DNA of 64,000 nucleotides from JASBTN01 sp965228805 (GTDB taxonomy: Bacteria > Pseudomonadota > Alphaproteobacteria > Rhodobacterales > Rhodobacteraceae). Numbering within the stretch: the first letter of the stretch is position 1; every line of letters starts with the position of its first letter. A program made the translations under genes and the position numbers. Positions 61,599 through 64,000 of the stretch are shown in pieces. Location: the NCBI RefSeq assembly GCF_965228805.1, contig NZ_CBDDIE010000003.1:1860001-1924000 (forward strand). Direction: 5' to 3'. The notes beneath the pieces are model-generated. The model was not told the DNA's origin, did not search any database, and saw only the letters and a list, made by a program, of their open reading frames with translations.

Positions 61599-62297
61599 TC
61601 ATGTCAGGGCCGCGCGGCACAGGGCCAGGAAGGCGTTTCCCCAGCCCTGAAGCAGTGCGAACAGGATCAGCCAGACGCCCAGCAGCGCGTGCCAGTAGAG
61701 GGCGCAGAGCCGGATGCGTGTCTGTCTCTGGTCCGGGTTCGCCCCGCCACGCCCGCCGCTCCAGACCCCGCCAAGGACCAGCAGCCCGCCCAGGATGTGC
61801 AGCCCGTGCAGTCCGGTGATCAGGTAGAAGAAACTCGCCGCGGGGGCGCTGCCCAGTTGGTATCCTCCGGCGGTCAGCATGCGCCAGGCCTCGATCTGAC
61901 CGACCAGGAAGGCCAGGGTGGCCAGGCTGGCAGCAGTCAGGCCGAAATGTAAAAGACGTGTCTTGTGCTGTCGGCCAGCTCGGACCGCGAGCTGCATGAA
62001 GAGACTGCCCAACACCAGAAGGCCTGTGTTGGCCCAGACCACACGCGGCAACGGGGCCAGTTGCCAGGGTGTTGCGTCAATCTGCATGACGAAGGCGCTG
62101 CCCAGCATTGGGAAGAGCCCGCCGATCACCACCACGAAGACAAGCAGCCCGGTGCCGCCCGCCGAGTGGTGTGCTGGCCCATGTGCAGCGTGCGCAGTTC
62201 CGCTCTCCAGCCAGGGTTTCGACATCAGCCGTTGCTGCGATAGCCACCAGCCGGTCCCGATCGCGATGATCGCCAGGAAGGTCAGAATGACGGTCAT
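61599..62297 (-). CDS. second cytochrome c oxidase subunit III-like protein
   Basis: A 232-aa polytopic protein, divergent from the adjacent subunit III but with the same end motifs: AASFFYLITGLHGLHILGGL and ALYWHALLGVWLILFALLQG, where Ala replaces Phe of the usual LYWHFVD. It has an extra N-terminal helix and a His-rich loop (AHAAHGPAHHSAGG). The pair of unequal subunit-III genes recalls CoxO/CoxP of Bradyrhizobium coxMNOP. It overlaps the subunit I gene by 4 nt. Confidence 0.85.
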   Translation of the reverse strand: MTVILTFLAIIAIGTGWWLSQQRLMSKPWLESGTAHAAHGPAHHSAGGTGLLVFVVVIGGLFPMLGSAFVMQIDATPWQLAPLPRVVWANTGLLVLGSLFMQLAVRAGRQHKTRLLHFGLTAASLATLAFLVGQIEAWRMLTAGGYQLGSAPAASFFYLITGLHGLHILGGLLVLGGVWSGGRGGANPDQRQTRIRLCALYWHALLGVWLILFALLQGWGNAFLALCRAALT

Positions 62298-64000
62298 GAC
62301 GCACCCTCCGGCTTATCCGGCACCCATGGGTCGTTCTGGGCCACGAAGTCCTCGGGCGCGCCGGGCACGCTGAAGTCATAGGCCCAGCGGTAGACATTGG
62401 GCAGTTCGTCCCAATTGCCGTGTTTCGGTGGCGTGTCCGGCGTCTGCCACTCCAGGCTGGTGGCGCGCCAGGGGTTGGGGCCGGAGGCCCTGCCGTGGCG
62501 CATGCTCCAGAAGATGTTGAACAGGAACAGCACCTGCACGGCGCCGACCACCAGGGCGGCGGCGGAGATGAAGGCGTTCAGCCCGTCCACCGGGGCGGTC
62601 AGGAACGCCATGTCGCCGGTTTCGTAATAGCGGCGCGGCACGCCGACTAGGCCGACGTAATGCATCGGGAAAAAGATCGCATAGGCACCGATGAAGGTGA
62701 CCCAGAAATGGATCTGGCCCATCGCCTCGTTCAGCATCCGCCCGGTCATCTTCGGATACCAATGATAGATCGCGCCGAAGATGACCATGATCGGCGCCAC
62801 GCCCATCACCATGTGGAAATGCGCCACCACGAACATCGTGTCGGACAGGGGCACGTCCACCACCACATTGCCCAGGAACAGCCCGGTCAGCCCGCCGTTG
62901 ACGAAGGTCACGATGAAGCCCAATGCAAACAGCATCGGCAGGGTCAGGTGAATGTCTCCGCGCCAAAGGGTCAGCACCCAGTTGTAGACCTTGATCGCGG
63001 TCGGAATGGCGATGATCAGCGTGGTGGTGGCGAAGAAGAAGCCGAAATAGGGGTGCATGCCGCTGACATACATGTGGTGGGCCCAGACAATGAAGCTGAG
63101 CGCGCCAATGATGACGATGGCCCAGACCATCATCCGATAGCCGAAGATGTTCTTGCGCGCGTGGATCGCGATCAGGTCGGACACGATGCCGAAGGCGGGC
63201 AGGGCGACGATATAGACCTCGGGATGGCCGAAGAACCAGAACAGGTGCTGGAAGGCAATCGGGCTGCCGCCGCCATAGCTCAGCTTCTCGCCGAACTCGA
63301 CCAGGGTGGGCATGAAGAAGGAGGTGCCCAAGAGCTTGTCGAACAACATCATCACGCAGGCCACGAACAGGGCCGGGAAGGCCAGCAGGGCCATGACCGT
63401 GGCAGTAAAGATGCCCCAGATGGTCAGGGGCAGGCGCATCATGGTCATGCCACGGGTGCGCGCCTGCAGAACCGTGACCACGTAGTTCAGCCCGCCCATG
63501 GTAAAGCCGACGATGAACAGGATCAGCGACAGGAGCATCAGGATGATGCCGCTCTGCTCTCCGCCCGGGGTGCCCGACAGCACCGCTTGCGGCGGGTAGA
63601 GCGTCCACCCGGCCCCGGTTGGCCCGCCGGGGACAAAGAAACTGGCGACAAGCACCAGCACCGCCAGCAGGTAGATCCAGTAGCTGAGCATATTGACGAA
63701 GGGAAACACCATGTCCCGCGCGCCGACCATCAGCGGGATCAGGTAATTGCCGAAGCCCCCCAGAAAGATCGCGGTCAGCAGATAGATCACCATGATCATC
63801 CCGTGCATGGTGACGAACTGGTAATAGGCTTCAGGCGTGATGAAATCGAAGATACCCGGAAAGCCCAATTGCAACCGCATCAGCCAGGACAGGACCAGCG
63901 CGACCAGCCCGATGGCCACTGCCGTGCCCGCGTATTGAATGGCGATGTACTTTGCGTCCTGCGAGAAGACATAGCGACCGATCCAGCCATGCGCATGGGG
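62294..64000 (-). CDS. cytochrome c oxidase subunit I (N-terminus beyond window edge)
   Basis: At least 569 residues of the catalytic heme-copper subunit; the N-terminus lies outside the window. Visible are LQLGFPGIFDFITPEAYYQF, the first heme-ligand region TMHGMIMVIYLLT, WFFGHPEVYIVALPAFGI with the CuB His and cross-linked Tyr, IVWAHHMYVSGMHPYFGFF with the CuB His pair, and FVVAHFHMVMGVAPIMVIF with the heme His pair. The HPEVY motif places it in the type A oxidases. Downstream genes are two subunit-III genes and subunit IV; subunit II should lie just beyond the right edge. Confidence 0.95.
   Translation of the reverse strand, partial: PHAHGWIGRYVFSQDAKYIAIQYAGTAVAIGLVALVLSWLMRLQLGFPGIFDFITPEAYYQFVTMHGMIMVIYLLTAIFLGGFGNYLIPLMVGARDMVFPFVNMLSYWIYLLAVLVLVASFFVPGGPTGAGWTLYPPQAVLSGTPGGEQSGIILMLLSLILFIVGFTMGGLNYVVTVLQARTRGMTMMRLPLTIWGIFTATVMALLAFPALFVACVMMLFDKLLGTSFFMPTLVEFGEKLSYGGGSPIAFQHLFWFFGHPEVYIVALPAFGIVSDLIAIHARKNIFGYRMMVWAIVIIGALSFIVWAHHMYVSGMHPYFGFFFATTTLIIAIPTAIKVYNWVLTLWRGDIHLTLPMLFALGFIVTFVNGGLTGLFLGNVVVDVPLSDTMFVVAHFHMVMGVAPIMVIFGAIYHWYPKMTGRMLNEAMGQIHFWVTFIGAYAIFFPMHYVGLVGVPRRYYETGDMAFLTAPVDGLNAFISAAALVVGAVQVLFLFNIFWSMRHGRASGPNPWRATSLEWQTPDTPPKHGNWDELPNVYRWAYDFSVPGAPEDFVAQNDPWVPDKPEGAS

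Overview
The window is GC-rich chromosomal DNA from an alphaproteobacterium, most likely a Rhodobacterales (Roseobacter-group or Rhodobacter/Paracoccus-like) species. The evidence is gene content and order: a paa operon ending in paaZ-paaX, an hpaEDGH block, the NasT/NasS-NrtABC-NirBD-NasA nitrate cassette with a Rieske-type NirD, nrdHIEF behind a cobalamin riboswitch, DUF1127 and DUF2189 proteins, and the tmk-holB-tatD row. There is no prophage, CRISPR array or complete insertion sequence. Most of the window is ordinary metabolism in tightly packed, often 4-nt-overlapping operons.

Layout. 1-1942: aldehyde dehydrogenase (cut by the window edge) and deoC. 2102-5221: copper efflux, with copZ divergent from copA-cueR and a clear CueR-type promoter. 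5475-9154: a Pat-type protein acetyltransferase followed by a histone-deacetylase-like enzyme. 9260-14540: an envelope/cyclic-nucleotide region, with a TPR/beta-barrel protein and a FecR-domain protein on the plus strand facing a CHASE2 adenylate cyclase and a Popeye-like membrane cNMP-binding protein on the minus strand. 14541-15922: a lower-GC patch holding a short-chain dehydrogenase broken by one nonsense codon. 15923-19148: a DUF4153 membrane protein with a two-component system. 19335-23450: homoprotocatechuate meta-cleavage genes hpaEDGH. 23643-24158: a PagL-like lipid A deacylase.

24282-35872 is a complete assimilatory nitrate unit: NasT (ANTAR antiterminator) and NasS (sensor), then a leader RNA with an ANTAR-type hexaloop hairpin and an intrinsic terminator, then the nitrate ABC transporter, nitrite reductase and nitrate reductase. 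36313-44718 is the aerobic phenylacetyl-CoA epoxidase operon, with an extra PaaA/PaaC-family gene and paaX as last gene; a PaaX-like core site lies before the first gene. 44953-52138 holds a HTH regulator, an AEC transporter and a housekeeping row (MBL hydrolase, tatD, holB, tmk, dacA, an RlpA/SPOR lipoprotein). A tRNA-Ser(UGA) follows at 52320. 53227-56979 is class Ib ribonucleotide reductase nrdHIEF, preceded by a cobalamin riboswitch and two candidate NrdR boxes. 57513-60515 has three DUF2189 membrane paralogues, beside an aa3/caa3-type cytochrome c oxidase cluster running off the right edge.

The strongest regulatory signals are the NasT leader (26060-26243), the B12 riboswitch plus NrdR-box pair (57080-57289) and the CueR promoter (2329-2359). 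The least explained piece of biology is the coupled cyclase/Popeye-like pair with its facing FecR/barrel genes. A 45-nt double-palindrome repeat occurs twice, in opposite orientation, inside the two aromatic-degradation operons.
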